A DNA stretch of 64,000 nt from Ecdyonurus torrentis (taxonomy: Eukaryota; Arthropoda; Insecta; Ephemeroptera; Heptageniidae): the NCBI GenBank assembly GCA_949318235.1, contig OX439134.1:19883170-19947169 (forward strand), given 5' to 3'. A program made the position numbers and the translations under genes. The notes beneath the pieces were generated by a model. The model searched no databases and had not been told where the DNA came from. It was given only the letters and a program-made list of their open reading frames with translations. Each line of letters opens with the position of its first letter. The stretch's first letter is position 1. Positions 14,829 through 26,426 of this stretch are shown one piece after another.

Positions 14829-14861
<33 letters not shown>

Positions 14862-17316
14862 GCTAATGAAAAATAGACAAACAAATCAATGAACCAATTG
14901 ATCAATAAATAAATTGATTATAGTTGGCTGGTTGATTAATAAACTGATTTGTTGTTATAGTTGTTCATTAGCTTTTTGATTATCAATCGATCAATCAATA
15001 AATAATTAAGAAACAAATCAATACATCAATCGATTAATCAATCAATAAACCAATCACCAATAAATAAGCTAATAAAAAAATAAACACAGAAATCAATGAA
15101 TCAAACGATTAATCGATTAATCAATTCACAAATAAACTAAACAAGATTTTTTGTATGCACCCAGACAGATGGTTTAAAGTGAGAAAAAAATAACAACAAT
15201 GTGTTGGTATCCAATCTTCATAAATATGTTTACAAAAGTGACGATATAAATATAAAAATATATATTTTTAAAGCAAAAACTGCAAAAAGTTTTTAAATTA
15301 ACAAATGGAAAAAAATAAAAAATAAAAATAAAACTATCTAGCTCACGATTGAGGGTTACTAGCTTTTTTTTCAGCAACATATTTATTCCCTAAAATATAA
15401 TTAATGATATACTGTGTGCTATGCTACTTATACTTATTAGTACTTTGTTGTACACTGCACAGTACAAATATAATTATTTATGCTGTTCCAATTCAGCTAC
15501 ATTTATGCTATATAATACACTATGCTATAGCAACACAAAATAAAATTACTTTTTTTTTTCTTTCCGTGCAAAATTTTAATCCATATCATATAATGTTACC
15601 GTAATATCAGAATCTTCAAAATTTCGATAATATTTTTGATCTGACAACGGAATTAACTTTAATTTATAACTCCAGTAAAAGTAATTAGTTATATAAAAAA
15701 AATCATCAATTATCTTTCTAATTAAATCTAACTGAGATCAAATATAGATTAATTCTCTAAATAATTAGTGTTGAGATAATCATGATTAAAATATGGGACA
15801 ATGGATTACAGATCAATGCAAGATTATTAGGGTTGTAAACCTGCTTGATTGCTTTGATCAGTTTACTCTACCGATTTAATTAAGAATTAACTGTAAATAA
15901 ATAATGGGACATGAAAATCTATAGGAAGGAGATTACTTAAACATTATCCATCAAATCTTTAATGATTATAGATAATTAGCATTAATGGATTAAATTTGAC
16001 TTTTTTTTTTTTTTTTTTTTTTTTACTACACGAACAAATTTAACGTAATAATTATTCTAGCCCATTTTTAGTAACAGTATCAGTAACTAATATTATGTTC
16101 TCTTTTTTTGACATAATTTGTTATGTATGTTGTTCTAATAGCATAATTTATGCTATCATGACATAAATACAGCATAAATTACGTAAGTTTCTTGTATAAT
16201 GTTGCATAATATAACTATCTTTCATAGCATAAACATTATGTTGTATAGCATAATTATTCATGGTGTTCTAATTTAGCAACAATATAACAAAATAAATGGA
16301 CTACTTGCAATGAAATGTTTTTAATTGTTGCAACGTGTAAGTGAAAACGATTTTTCCATCAGGAATGCATTAAGAATATTTCAAACTATTTTAAATTATA
16401 GTACGTTCATTGCAAGTGAGCATAAAATACGTAATTTCTACTTCCTTTTTTTTATTTTATTTTTTTTTACTTTATTAATTTAATTTATTTTCTGCTATAG
16501 TGTTTTCATGTATTTGCCATAACTAAATTATTAAGTAACACTTCACCTATATACTTCATGTTAATTTTATATTTGGTGTCAGATATTAACAGGTATAGTA
16601 ATATTTGTTAAGGCTGTACCTAACTACAATGTGGTGGAAATGTCGACCCTGGTATCTGCTCTCAAAGCCGTGCGTAGTGGAGGCTCGAACTCAACACTGC
16701 CAGAACATGCCATGACCTGGCTTAGGAAATATGTGGACATTGAGCAGTATTACACATATCAGGTGAGAGAAACCAAACATAACACCATCAATTATACTCT
16801 AGGGTGTATGTATTCATGTTAATCTCAACGCCATGTTGGATCACTCAATAACATGGGCAGCATAGGAAAATAACTCATTTTGCCAGTTTAAAAGTAATAA
16901 GCTATATTTTTGAAAGCATTGATGCTGTTAATAGGTTGAATTAGTATCTCAAGTATGTGAGGACAATAATAATAACAAAAAATTAACCAGCTCCGCAAAG
17001 AAAATAGTCAAAATCAAAGTTTGCACTATGCTGAGCAATGTTATTCATTACTCCAGTATGGCGCCCAAGCGCATTAAATATAAAGTCATGCGCATACACC
17101 ATATTATTATATGTTATAATGAGTATATAATGTATATTGTACTGCAACGCACAATAGTTAAAGGCATAGACCTGAAGAAAACAGGCATTTATATATCAAC
17201 AAACACTTGATGGGACTTACTTAAAGTTGAACAAAAAAACATAAGGAAATCAATGACTCCGGTCAAATCAACGTTGATATTCAGGTATTTTATAGGATAT
17301 TATAGATTATAGACAT

Positions 17317-17367
<51 letters not shown>

Positions 17368-18212
17368 TTCAAGTTGTTCTACACGCCTTTAACAACATTA
17401 TGGTTTGTCTGAAACTTCTATAATTGACAAAAAAAAAAAAAAATTACCGAAGCAGTGATTAGAAAATATCAAGTTATTCAACTCACATTACATTTTATAC
17501 TAATTTTTTGCCTGTTTCTGATGTAATAAACCAAAATTGTCATACACAATTTTACTGCAGTATTTTCACGCTCTCTTGTGAAAACACATATTCATCTGAT
17601 AAAAAATGTCATCAGTTTTGGAGATCCAATTCTGTGTACAATCATTAAAAATCACGTTGTTTTATGTGGTCTATATCTTTGAGGTGTTCAGCATAATTAC
17701 TTATACAAAATAGCAACATTTATGCTCGATAATATAGCAATTATTCAAAAATAATATGATAAAAATATTATATTTATAAATATTAATCAATTATTTGTAT
17801 TAAATAAGGAACCTTTGACGTGTTTTACGCTAATATAGACAAATTTAAAACTTTAAATCACAAACAACATCTATGAAACTGTGTATACATGATAATATCT
17901 TTATAATATACGTATTATACAACCACAATTTTACCCCAGTTTTTCCGTTATTATTATTATTATTATTTTTTATGCAATAAGCCGCAAAGTTACTTTATTG
18001 TTTATCACAAAATTGCGGGCAGTGATTACCCAAGTGTATGTGGATGTACGTACATAATAAAGTACATGTGGTACGTACTGCAGGATATTACTAAATAATG
18101 CATGCATGCAGTATACTTATCTTATAAGTCATAAGTTTATGCAATATCTATACTGACAAGATTGTTAATATTATAATTATATTATCAAATATTATCAAAT
18201 ATATGTCAATAT

Positions 18213-18282
<70 letters not shown>

Positions 18283-20784
18283 ATTATTATTATTTATATA
18301 AATTATTATATCAATATTATAATCAGTAGCATAAATTTATGTTTTAATAAATTAATGTTACTGCATTGTGATATAGGATATTTATTACGTGTTTTGAGCT
18401 ATATAGGATTTACCGAACGGAATGCGGAAGTGGTACGGGAAAATTTAAGATATACCTTTTAATTTCCTATGTATTATAATATATAGTATTGCAGGACAAT
18501 TTTTAATCAGTTTTAATAATTCAAATTCAAAATTTAATTTTACTTTATACAGAACTATATAAAAAAATTATTTAATAATAATAAAAATAATAATAAAAGT
18601 ATTATTTCTAAAGGCATTTCTCATTCTGTTTGTCGAATTGTAAGATTTTTTTTCCGTTTACGTTTAAAACCAATTTTTTTTTCATAAAGATGAAAGACGA
18701 ATAAAGATAAATTATTTAACGAAAAAGTTAATTAATTACAGACGTTCAACTTGATTAATAATATGTATCACATGAAGCATTAAGGCAATGATATGTAAAA
18801 TTGAATAAAATAAATAACGTAATTTAAATTTATGCTACATTTATGTCATGTAGCATAAATAATGTTATGAACTAATAATGCTGTTCGTAAACCCTGTTCT
18901 CTGCACCAAAAATGACGATCGCCTTTGGTTTTTCAAATGGAATGCGCATTTTTAGCTGCAAGAAAACAGGGTTTACGAACAGCATTAGTGTTATTGTTGA
19001 AATTGGTCTATATAATAATTGTGCTTTTATTGTCACTTAACAAAATAATAATAATAAATATATGCATAACTTTTGTGTTTCTTTTCCTTATAGACCGGTT
19101 GCACTCACATAGGTTGCCAGCATAGGAAAAATGTTATTTTTTAATTTTTTTTATTAGCAAAAGAAGCTTCAAAGCTCAATCAAAGCCTTATTTCTAGCTC
19201 CTAATCAGCTCGAAGAATATGAGAAAAATTTGTTCACTTGAAATTAACTCTTTTTATGTGATAAATGAGGAGAAATTATTTTTCCCTTATGCTGGACAAT
19301 GCATTAGGCACCACAAACATGGCGACAAAGCGCAAGGATGTGCAAGGGGTCTATAAACGTAAATAGATTTTTTATAAAATGTTAGAATCAAATTGTGTAA
19401 CATTTTATAACTTTGCTATAAAAGATGGAAATCCCGATGACCTTGTCATGCTAACCTTTGTTACGTATGACGTCACAGGGCTCCCTGACCACACCACCGT
19501 GCACGGAGAATGTCACGTGGATCATCATCAAGCGACCTGGAAACATTGGAGACAGACAGGTAAATAAATCACTGCTCTATATATATACGAGCCATACCTA
19601 GCACGAGAGTGGTGGTGATTATAGCATTGAGCTAGCATAATTACTACGTATGTATACGTACATGTATTAAATTTTTTTTTTTTTCGTGTACGAAAAAAAT
19701 AAATTCGTAATAATTATGCCATCTGAATTCAACAACATTTATGTATAACATCATATTTTATGCTAATATAGTGATTTACATACACAGACAGAATTAATTA
19801 TATAAATTATGCTGCATTTATGTTATTACAACATAAATGATGCTAAATTAGAACAACATAAATAATCATAAATAATTATGCTGTATAACATAATATTTAT
19901 TCTTTTGTAACATAGTTATTATGCTTATTAACATAGTTAAATTGAACAATTTGTGCTGAAAATGGGATAGCGTATAACGTAGATTTGTTTTTGTCCGTGT
20001 AGCATAAATAAGATGTTCAGCATAATTACTTATGTTATGACACAAAATAACAACGTTTTTTACTCTACTAGCAATTATTAAATGCTGTATAAATTACGTA
20101 ATTAATGCAGAAAATTATAAATAATGATGCTGCTACACGAATGTAAAAATAAAATAATTATGCTATAGCATAATTATTTATTTTTGCATAGCTCGTGTTC
20201 TCAGCATAATTTGTTCAATACAGCATAATTTATGTTATATACTTCATAATATAACTATGCTATAAAACATAAATACTATATTGTAAAGCATAATTGTTTT
20301 ATTATGTTTAATATAATGTCAGAGGACCATGTAAGTGGGTGTATACCTTTTGTGGCCTCTCAATAAAAACCATTTATTATTATTGTTTGTGTGTGATTCT
20401 TATTTAGCATCACTTATGCTATAGTGTTATAAATGCAGCATAAATTACGTAATTTATACTTTCAGTGCACAGACATAATATAATTGCTATTTCATTGTAA
20501 TTGTGAAGTATACAGTACATGATATTATGTAATATATTTCTTATGTTGTATTAAACAAACTGTACTGAAAATGACCTAGTCCTTGCATAATCATTACGTA
20601 ATTAAATTTTCCCGTGGTTGTGTTTTATTGATAGATTGCTGAGTTCCGGAAGCTTGAAGGTCACAAAGGTCGTATCCTGGAGAACAGACGATCGGTGCAG
20701 GCTCTCAATGGCAGGACTGTCATCTTCCAGTCTCAAGATGACTATGAAGATTACTCGGAAGAAAATATTTATTTTCCTTTCTAA
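7863..20784 (+). CDS. CA-1: secreted alpha-carbonic anhydrase (8 exons)
   Basis: Exons: 7863-7959, 9862-9930, 10569-10736, 13777-13912, 14721-14826, 16613-16762, 19479-19559, 20635-20784. Joined frame: 318 residues, all introns GT-AG. Family role: reversible CO2 hydration with a zinc-bound water. Visible residues: zinc ligands H140, H142 (HFHWG) and H163 (EVHLVH); proton-shuttle H110; E150; gatekeeper T246 in GSLTTPPC, whose Cys should pair with the Cys of NSCEGRRQSP. N-terminus: about 20 polar residues, then a hydrophobic run (IALCIAAITII), so a signal peptide or short signal anchor; Met8 is an alternative start. Sequons NDT, NST and NVT suit a secreted glycoprotein. The acidic tail (SQDDYEDYSEEN) has no GPI-type end. 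A TCAGTT initiator lies at 7839-7844 without an evident TATA box. AATAAA follows 11 bp after the stop (20796-20801). The exon 6 acceptor (TTAAG) is atypical, chosen because frame and homology fit. Exon 1 is predicted from signal character and phase. Confidence 0.9.
9029..9242. repeat. (TGAA)n microsatellite in CA-1 intron 1, about 214 bp
   Basis: A pure TGAA array directly after an A-rich run. No coding meaning. Confidence 0.97.
10859..11155 (-). mobile_element. family-A MITE in CA-1 intron 3
   Basis: Terminal repeats TATAGGGTCTATCC and TGCATACACACTATA bound about 297 bp. The body has the family-A blocks in reverse orientation, including GGCCATACTGGAGTAGTGAA and ATTGCTGAGCATACGAGAAA. No ORF. 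Confidence 0.85.
11182..11517. mobile_element. palindromic element, family D copy 1
   Basis: A large imperfect palindrome. Left arm: TGAACAAAAA, ATCCTTACACACCT, ATCAACGTTGATTTGG, TTTCTAATTTATTTTCCATT and TGACGTCACAAACTTG. Right arm: the complements in reverse order, ending TTTGTTCAAA. It contains two TGACGTCA octamers (11318, 11370) near the hairpin centre. Confidence 0.85.
11642..12294 (+). mobile_element. family-A MITE with an internal insertion
   Basis: The left end TATAGGGTGGTTTCATTCAT and right end ATGCGCACACACCATATA are family-A termini. The body stops near 11868 and resumes near 12190 (TTATGCTAAGCCATGTTATTC). About 320 bp of unrelated sequence sits between, so the copy was interrupted by a later insertion. 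Confidence 0.7.
12731..13039 (-). mobile_element. family-A MITE (variant ends) in CA-1 intron 3
   Basis: Ends TATAGGGTGAGTACGCGTGA and AACCACCCTATA, about 309 bp. It shares the interior CTCAGCATAGGACAAACGTA with the copy at 27910-28218, so these form a subfamily. Confidence 0.85.
13389..13673 (-). mobile_element. AGCATAA-family element upstream of CA-1 exon 4
   Basis: Reverse-oriented copy: ATTACGTAATTTATGCTGCA near the left end, then several AGCATAAAT-type palindromic units, ending with ATTACGTAGTTATTTATGTG. It stops about 100 bp before the exon 4 acceptor. Confidence 0.7.
13941..14239. mobile_element. palindromic element, family D copy 2
   Basis: Arms begin GAACACATTGAACAAAAAAC and end with TTTTTTGTTGAAAGTGTTC. 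The inner arms carry TTTATGACGTCACAGC and its partner GCTGTGACGTCATAAA around a GC-richer loop. The copy begins 28 bp after the exon 4 donor. Confidence 0.87.
16027..16196 (+). mobile_element. AGCATAA-family element in CA-1 intron 5
   Basis: Starts TACACGAACAAATTTAACGT and ends near GCATAAATTACGTAAGTTTC. The interior is partly lost relative to the 38.4-38.9 kb copies. Confidence 0.6.
16798..17104 (+). mobile_element. family-A MITE in CA-1 intron 6
   Basis: Left end TAGGGTGTATGTATTCATGT, right end ATGCGCATACACCATA, about 307 bp. Interior blocks match the copies at 23109 and 35447. It starts 36 bp downstream of the exon 6 donor. Confidence 0.83.
17158..17690 (-). mobile_element. family-E element split by a family-D fragment
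   Basis: Family-E left end (AAGGCATAGACCTGAAGAAA) at 17158-17218 and right end (CACGTTGTTTTATGTGGTCT) at about 17560-17690. Between them lies a truncated family-D piece (17222-17381; ATCAATGACTCCGGTCAAAT) with a long T run. This indicates D was inserted into E. Confidence 0.65.
18207..18281. repeat. (AT)n microsatellite in CA-1 intron 6
   Basis: About 75 bp of uninterrupted AT dinucleotides. Confidence 0.95.
18876..18987. mobile_element. 112-bp hairpin element, family F copy 1
   Basis: Near-perfect palindromic ends: TAATGCTGTTCGTAAACCCT and AGGGTTTACGAACAGCATTA. The inner arms read CTGCACCAAAAATGACGATC and a partial complement. The same ends recur at 40148-40394, and half a copy at 35238-35302. 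Confidence 0.88.
19089..19355 (+). mobile_element. family-B MITE copy 1 in CA-1 intron 6
   Basis: Ends TATAGACCGGTTGCACTCA and GGATGTGCAAGGGGTCTATA, about 267 bp. The interior GGCACCACAAACATGGCGAC and AGCAAAAGAAGCTTCAAAGC are shared with copies at 32657-32951 and 56741-57040. Confidence 0.87.
19680..20600. mobile_element. nest of AGCATAA-family elements in CA-1 intron 7
   Basis: Almost the whole intron between exons 7 and 8 is made of family-C sequence. At least three partial copies in different orientations are marked by repeated AGCATAA/TTATGCT units, CAGCACAATTTGTTCAATAC-like blocks and ATTACGTAAT ends. Individual boundaries could not be fixed by eye. Confidence 0.65.
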
Positions 20785-21015
20785 AATCTTGAGCCAATAA
20801 ATCACACGTATAATGTACGCGTACGCGAGCAGGAAAATCAAACAAATTTTTAACTGACCATCGTTTGGTTAAATCAGTTTTTATAATTGATCACAATTTA
20901 ATACAACTTAAGTTTTCAACTTGGAAAAAAAAATATACTTTTATATTTTGGTAAATATTACTTATACTTGGGGGGGGGGAGGTTAATTCTAAACGCTATA
21001 AGTATACACCCATAT

Positions 21016-21020
<5 letters not shown>

Positions 21021-21094
<74 letters not shown>
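21021..21094. repeat. (AT)n microsatellite
   Basis: About 74 bp of AT dinucleotides with flanking imperfect units. Confidence 0.95.
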
Positions 21095-21099
<5 letters not shown>

Positions 21100-21904
21100 A
21101 TTTATTTTAATGTTGAACTCATCAGTCATCATTTAATAAACGTTCTTTCTCTTATGGTCGATTGGAAATACAGTCACCTCTGCTTCGCTAACTCAAACTC
21201 AAAACCATCGGCCAACTTCCGATTAAAAAAGCTCAATTTCATGCAGTTGCTAAAAATAATCAGATATTATGAAGCAAAACAAAGAAATTAAAAAATTAAA
21301 AACAAATAAATTAAAAAACAGGCGATTTTCAAGGCAGTGATTTACAAAGATCCGTCTGATATTTTTTTCTCGTCACCCTACGATATGCAAATTGTCTTGC
21401 TTACAAAAGTTATTTATCCCATTATCATTTTTTATAATAAAAAGTTAAAAATATTATTCATTATAAGTCATTGTATTTAAATTTTTATATTTATTTTATC
21501 GTATAGATCTGTGCTTTGTTAGAAAGTTAGAAAGAGATAAAATAAAATAACTTTGGAATTAATTATTTTTAGTATATTATATTATACAGTATTTTATGTG
21601 TATGTTTTTCTTCTTATAGTGACGCTCTGAAATGTGTATAATATTTATTCTCATTATGGAAAGAGAGAAGAAGAAGAAAAAAAAACTTTATAGAATAATA
21701 AAAGATATCCTTGAAATAATTAATTATGTGTTTTCATTATTTTTCCCTGCCTCCAATGATTATTAGCATTATTAAATTTTATTTTATTTTGCGCTTCGCA
21801 TGTAAGAATATACTGTACTTTACAATACGACGTCATATTAATTATATTATATAAGTAAAATGGAAAAATAAATACAAGTAAGTAAAAATAAACTAACTCT
21901 TTCT

Positions 21905-22466
<562 letters not shown>

Positions 22467-22530
22467 ATAAACAAATAAATAAATATATAAACAAATAAAT
22501 AAATATATAAACTAACAAACAAATAATAAA

Positions 22531-22785
22531 ACGGAACTCAATATTTACGATTGTTATTGTATCACATTTTTCATTTTATCAATATTTCCACGGCACCCCG
22601 CGACTGTATGCCAAATAAAATGTATTTCCTGTACACGTGTAGGTGATAAACATTGTGCAATCAATAATGTTGTTTAAGCATGTCAGGTTGGCCGAGCGGT
22701 TAAGGCGCCAGACTTAAGTTCTGGTTCCCTAAGGGAGCGTGGGTTCGAACCCCACACCTGACAAACTTTTTAAAATTATATTCTA
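22531..22785 (+). repeat. segmental duplicate carrying tRNA-Leu, copy 1
   Basis: From about 22531 the sequence matches 30930-31180, including CGATTGTTATTGTATCACAT, GGCACCCCGCGACTGTATGC and the tRNA. Both copies lie immediately after a long TGAA-type tract and downstream of a CA gene. Confidence 0.85.
22682..22763 (+). tRNA. tRNA-Leu (anticodon TAA), copy 1
   Basis: 82 nt. The acceptor stem GTCAGGT pairs with ACCTGAC, with A as discriminator base. The A box TGGCCGAGCGG and B box GGTTCGAACC are intact. The anticodon arm is CCAGA-CTTAAGT-TCTGG, giving anticodon TAA (reads UUA). The variable arm (TTCCCTAAGGGAGC) forms a stem, typical of type II tRNA-Leu. No intron. The same segment recurs at 31084-31165. 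Confidence 0.96.
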
Positions 22786-23108
22786 TTTTCTGATGGATAT
22801 GGGGCTCATTAATTATCTATTCTTGCACTAAATAATGCGCAATGTTTGTTAAAAAGCGTAAAAAGCTAAAAGTGGTCGTCATTATTATTTGTGTCCCCCA
22901 TCCCCGTCCCCGAAAATGAATATATAAATAATTTAAAATTTAAATAATAATATATAAATGAATGAATTATATTTTAGTTGCATGAACAAAAATAAACACG
23001 CAATAATTTTGCTAGCTTATAGTGCAACAATTATTAAAATCGAGTTATTTTTATAATAAAATATTCGAAATGGAATAACTTACACTCTTTTAGTGCTGCA
23101 ATGCAGTC

Positions 23109-23411
23109 TATAGGGTGTATTACTTCATGTTAAAGTCGAAGCCATTTTGGATCACTCAATAACATGGGCCGCATAGGAAAATAACTTATTTTGCCACTTT
23201 AAAAATACTATGCAAAATTTTGAGAGCAATGAAGCTGTTAATAGGTTGAATTGTAGTATCTCAAGTATGTCAGAAAAATAACAATTTAAAAAAATTAGCC
23301 GATTTTCCAAAAAAAAAGAAGCCAAAAACTAAGTTTGTCCTATGCTGAGCAATGTTATTCATTACTCCAGTATGGTATCGAAGCGCATTAAATATGAAGT
23401 CATGCGGATCC
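23109..23411 (+). mobile_element. family-A MITE
   Basis: Left end TATAGGGTGTATTACTTCAT. Interior TCCTATGCTGAGCAATGTTA and CTCCAGTATGGTATCGAAGC. The right terminal repeat is lost after ATGAAGTCATGCGGAT. Confidence 0.8.
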
Positions 23412-23499
23412 GTGCGGTACATGCTTATTTTTGTTGTGGAGGTATATCTATCACTAATTCAAATTCAAAATTTCTTTATTTCTCTCTTTCCTTCATTCG

Positions 23500-23804
23500 T
23501 ATAGGGTGTATGCGAATGACATCATATTTATTGCGCTTGGAGGCCATACTGGAGTAGTGAATAGCATTGCTCAGCATAGGACAGACTTCATTTAAGCCAA
23601 TTTTCTTTGGGAAATAGGTTCATTTTTTGCTATTGTTATTTTTCTCACATACTTGAGATACTAATTCAACATATTTACAGTATCAATGCTCTCAAAAATA
23701 TTGCATGGTTTTAAACTGGCAAAATGATTTATTTTCCTATGCCACCCATGTTATTGAGTTATCCAACATGGCGTCGACTTTAACATGAATGCATAGACCC
23801 TATA
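23500..23804 (-). mobile_element. family-A MITE, inverted relative to its neighbour
   Basis: Ends TATAGGGTGTATGCGAATGA and GAATGCATAGACCCTATA, 305 bp. Together with the copy at 23109-23411 it forms a head-to-head pair separated by about 90 bp. Confidence 0.87.
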
Positions 23805-24278
23805 CAGACCGAAAAAGTCAAAACACATACTGTAACCTGCACAAACTTGGTGCTACACTTACTACTTATACATTTATATTACTGCTAAAAACAATAAAAG
23901 CATAGCTGTGGGCTCACTCTAATCTAAGGCCCTGACTTTGTCAAAAATGCTTTATTATATCACTTAAAAATCACAAAATTGTTGTAAGCTGTAAAATGAA
24001 TTATTTAATAAGAATAAATTTAATTTCTTTTTAAAAAACATTGAAATCACTATAATTATCTCTAATGGTAATTTATTATAATATATATGTTTAAAGAAAT
24101 GCAAAAAGGACCGTTTTTATTTTTTTACATTTCCGTTCTATACTGACGGTTATTTACTATTTAAATTTCTAGTGACATATTTATGAGTTGAATTCTGACT
24201 ATTGAATTTAGACAAATTTTAGGTCACGCTTAAAACAGTTCTGTGCTATTTATTAACTTTACCCCGAAATGTAAATAC

Positions 24279-24592
24279 AGGGTGTCCATAAAGTCTCTGA
24301 GCATGTTTAGGCATTAATAAAACAAAGAAGGCTCAACGAAAAATAAACTTTTTATACATGAAATTAAAGCTTGAAATATGACAATTTTAAAAATTGGCAC
24401 ACAAATGCAATCTGGTAGGTGGGTCGTTTTTTACACGCTAAATGGCAATTAAAAATGCAAAAACTTTCATTATTCGTGAAAACTTTATGGCACCAAGACG
24501 TTCACAGATCAACAAAAAGCAAAGTGAATGTGTTGTGGTTCCAATCTTATGGATCTGCTGATTTTGTAAGAAGAAAATTTAGCATTCACGGC
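24279..24592 (+). mobile_element. 5' fragment of a DNA transposon
   Basis: Starts with ACAGGGTGTCCATAAAGTCT, a form seen at ends of many Tc/mariner-like and related elements. It then has an open frame whose residues STKSKVNVLWFQSYGSADFV followed by RRKF resemble the N-terminal helix-turn-helix found in some arthropod transposase-related proteins. It is cut off by a T-rich tract near 24593. Too short for a family assignment. Confidence 0.45.
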
Positions 24593-24939
24593 ATTTTTTT
24601 TTTTATTTTTTTTTTTTTTTTTGTATTTTTGCCCGTTCTCCTTTCCTACGGATAAATTATCAAAATTTTATATGTTAAAAAACAGACATCCCAATATGTG
24701 GACACTAAATTGTGGATTATTTTTTCTAATACACGTGACAAATATGCAAAGTGTTTATCTAGCTGTCGGAAAATTACAATTTGTTATCATTGATGTGTTC
24801 AAAATCATTCTGTTTTAAAAATATATGGAGGTATAGGAAAAGAAGCTGAAACTAAAACAACGCGATAAAGATAATATTTTATAACCTTCACCTTGCGTCT
24901 AGTTATTTCTTCTCAAAATTACGTAAAACCTGCGCACGT

Positions 24940-24977
24940 TATAAATACGAGGACAATTTTATGCTAGGTTATCATTA
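24940..24977 (+). promoter_or_regulatory. CA-2 core promoter (TATA + initiator)
   Basis: TATAAATA at 24940-24947, with a TCATTA initiator-like site whose A is at 24974, 34 bp downstream; the start codon is at 25012. The paralogous promoter of CA-3 keeps both sites at the same spacing. Confidence 0.65.
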
Positions 24978-25011
24978 TTTCATATTACTGCTCTTACATA
25001 CACATACAAAT

Positions 25012-26386
25012 ATGACGAAAATATTTCGCTTAAATCATAATTTTTGGATACTTTACGTTATCGTTATAGCAAGTAAGTATTACTTTTAATTACATCCTAG
25101 GATAATTATTAATTGAAATTAAATTTTGTATTTAATAATTAATAATCTGGAAGAGTTGTGTTATTATATAACGTAATATGGGCACTTTAAGTTTTAATAG
25201 TTTTATAGATGCATTTTGTCACTATTGGGAGTAAATATAAAAAATAAGTTATTTTTTATTATTATTTCAATGAATATTATAATAAATTGTAAAAATAATA
25301 AAAAGAGCTAAGGGCTGATTCTCTAATTTTTCGCTTTGTTGTGAACATAGAAATTTGCATTAGAAATCGAATAATTTCGTTCGTTATTAAGTTACAGAAT
25401 CAGCCCCCTGTTGAAATAAAAAAATACAAAAACAAAACAAAACTGAAATTGTTTAGAAAAGTATTACAAATATTTACAATATGACCCGTTTTATATAATA
25501 ACAGATGAACTTCTTCATTCATTCATTATTCATTCATTATTCATTCATTCATTCATTCATTCATTCATTCATTCATTCATTCATTCATTCATTCATTCAT
25601 TCATTCATTCATTCATTCATTCATTCATTCATTCATTCGTTCATTCGTTCATTCGTTCATTCGTTCATTCGTTCATTCGTTCATTCGTTCATTCGTTCAT
25701 TCGTTCATTCGTTCATTCGTTCATTCGTTCATTCATTCATTCATTCATTCATTCATTCATTCATTCATTCATTCATTCATTCATTCATTCATTCATTCAT
25801 TCATTCATTCATTCATTCATTCATTCATTCATTCATTCATTCATTCATTCATTCATTCATTCATTCATTCATTCATTCATTCATTCATTCATTCATTCAT
25901 TCATTCATTCATTCATTCATTCATTCATTCATTCATTCATTCATTCATTCATTCATTCATTCATTCATTCATTCATTCATTCATTCATTCATTCATTCAT
26001 TCATTCATTCATTCATTCATTCATTCATTCACTAAGGTTGCTAGATTTATTGTTCTGATGTAATTGCAGGTAGCATCGGTGTATCTTATTGCGCCACATC
26101 TCCAGATCATACTTGGGGATATGGAGATAAAGGAGGTATGTTCACTATATAGCAAGTTATATTTTGTTTTATTAAAGAAAAAAAATGAATCGTTGTTACT
26201 AATTATACATAATATCATGGAACCAGCATCTTGTTATTTAATTTTTTCTAATAGTTTGTGAACATCATTTTAAACGGTTTTGTTTGCAAAATAAATACTG
26301 AAAATCATTGTTATTGACAATATTCATCGATGAAATTATTTTATTTTTGTTATTGGCTTGAATTCAATTTTAAATTTTAAATGCTA

Positions 26387-26426
<40 letters not shown>

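Noticed and set aside
16561..16613. alternative exon 6 acceptor of CA-1 at 16582 (GTGTCAG), which also stays open
   Set aside because: It would add ten residues (ILTGIVIFVK) not present in the paralogs; kept only as a possibility because the chosen TTAAG acceptor is atypical.
24419..24655. 78-codon ORF as a cellular gene
   Set aside because: It ends in a poly-T tract and follows a transposon-like end; best read as a transposon fragment.
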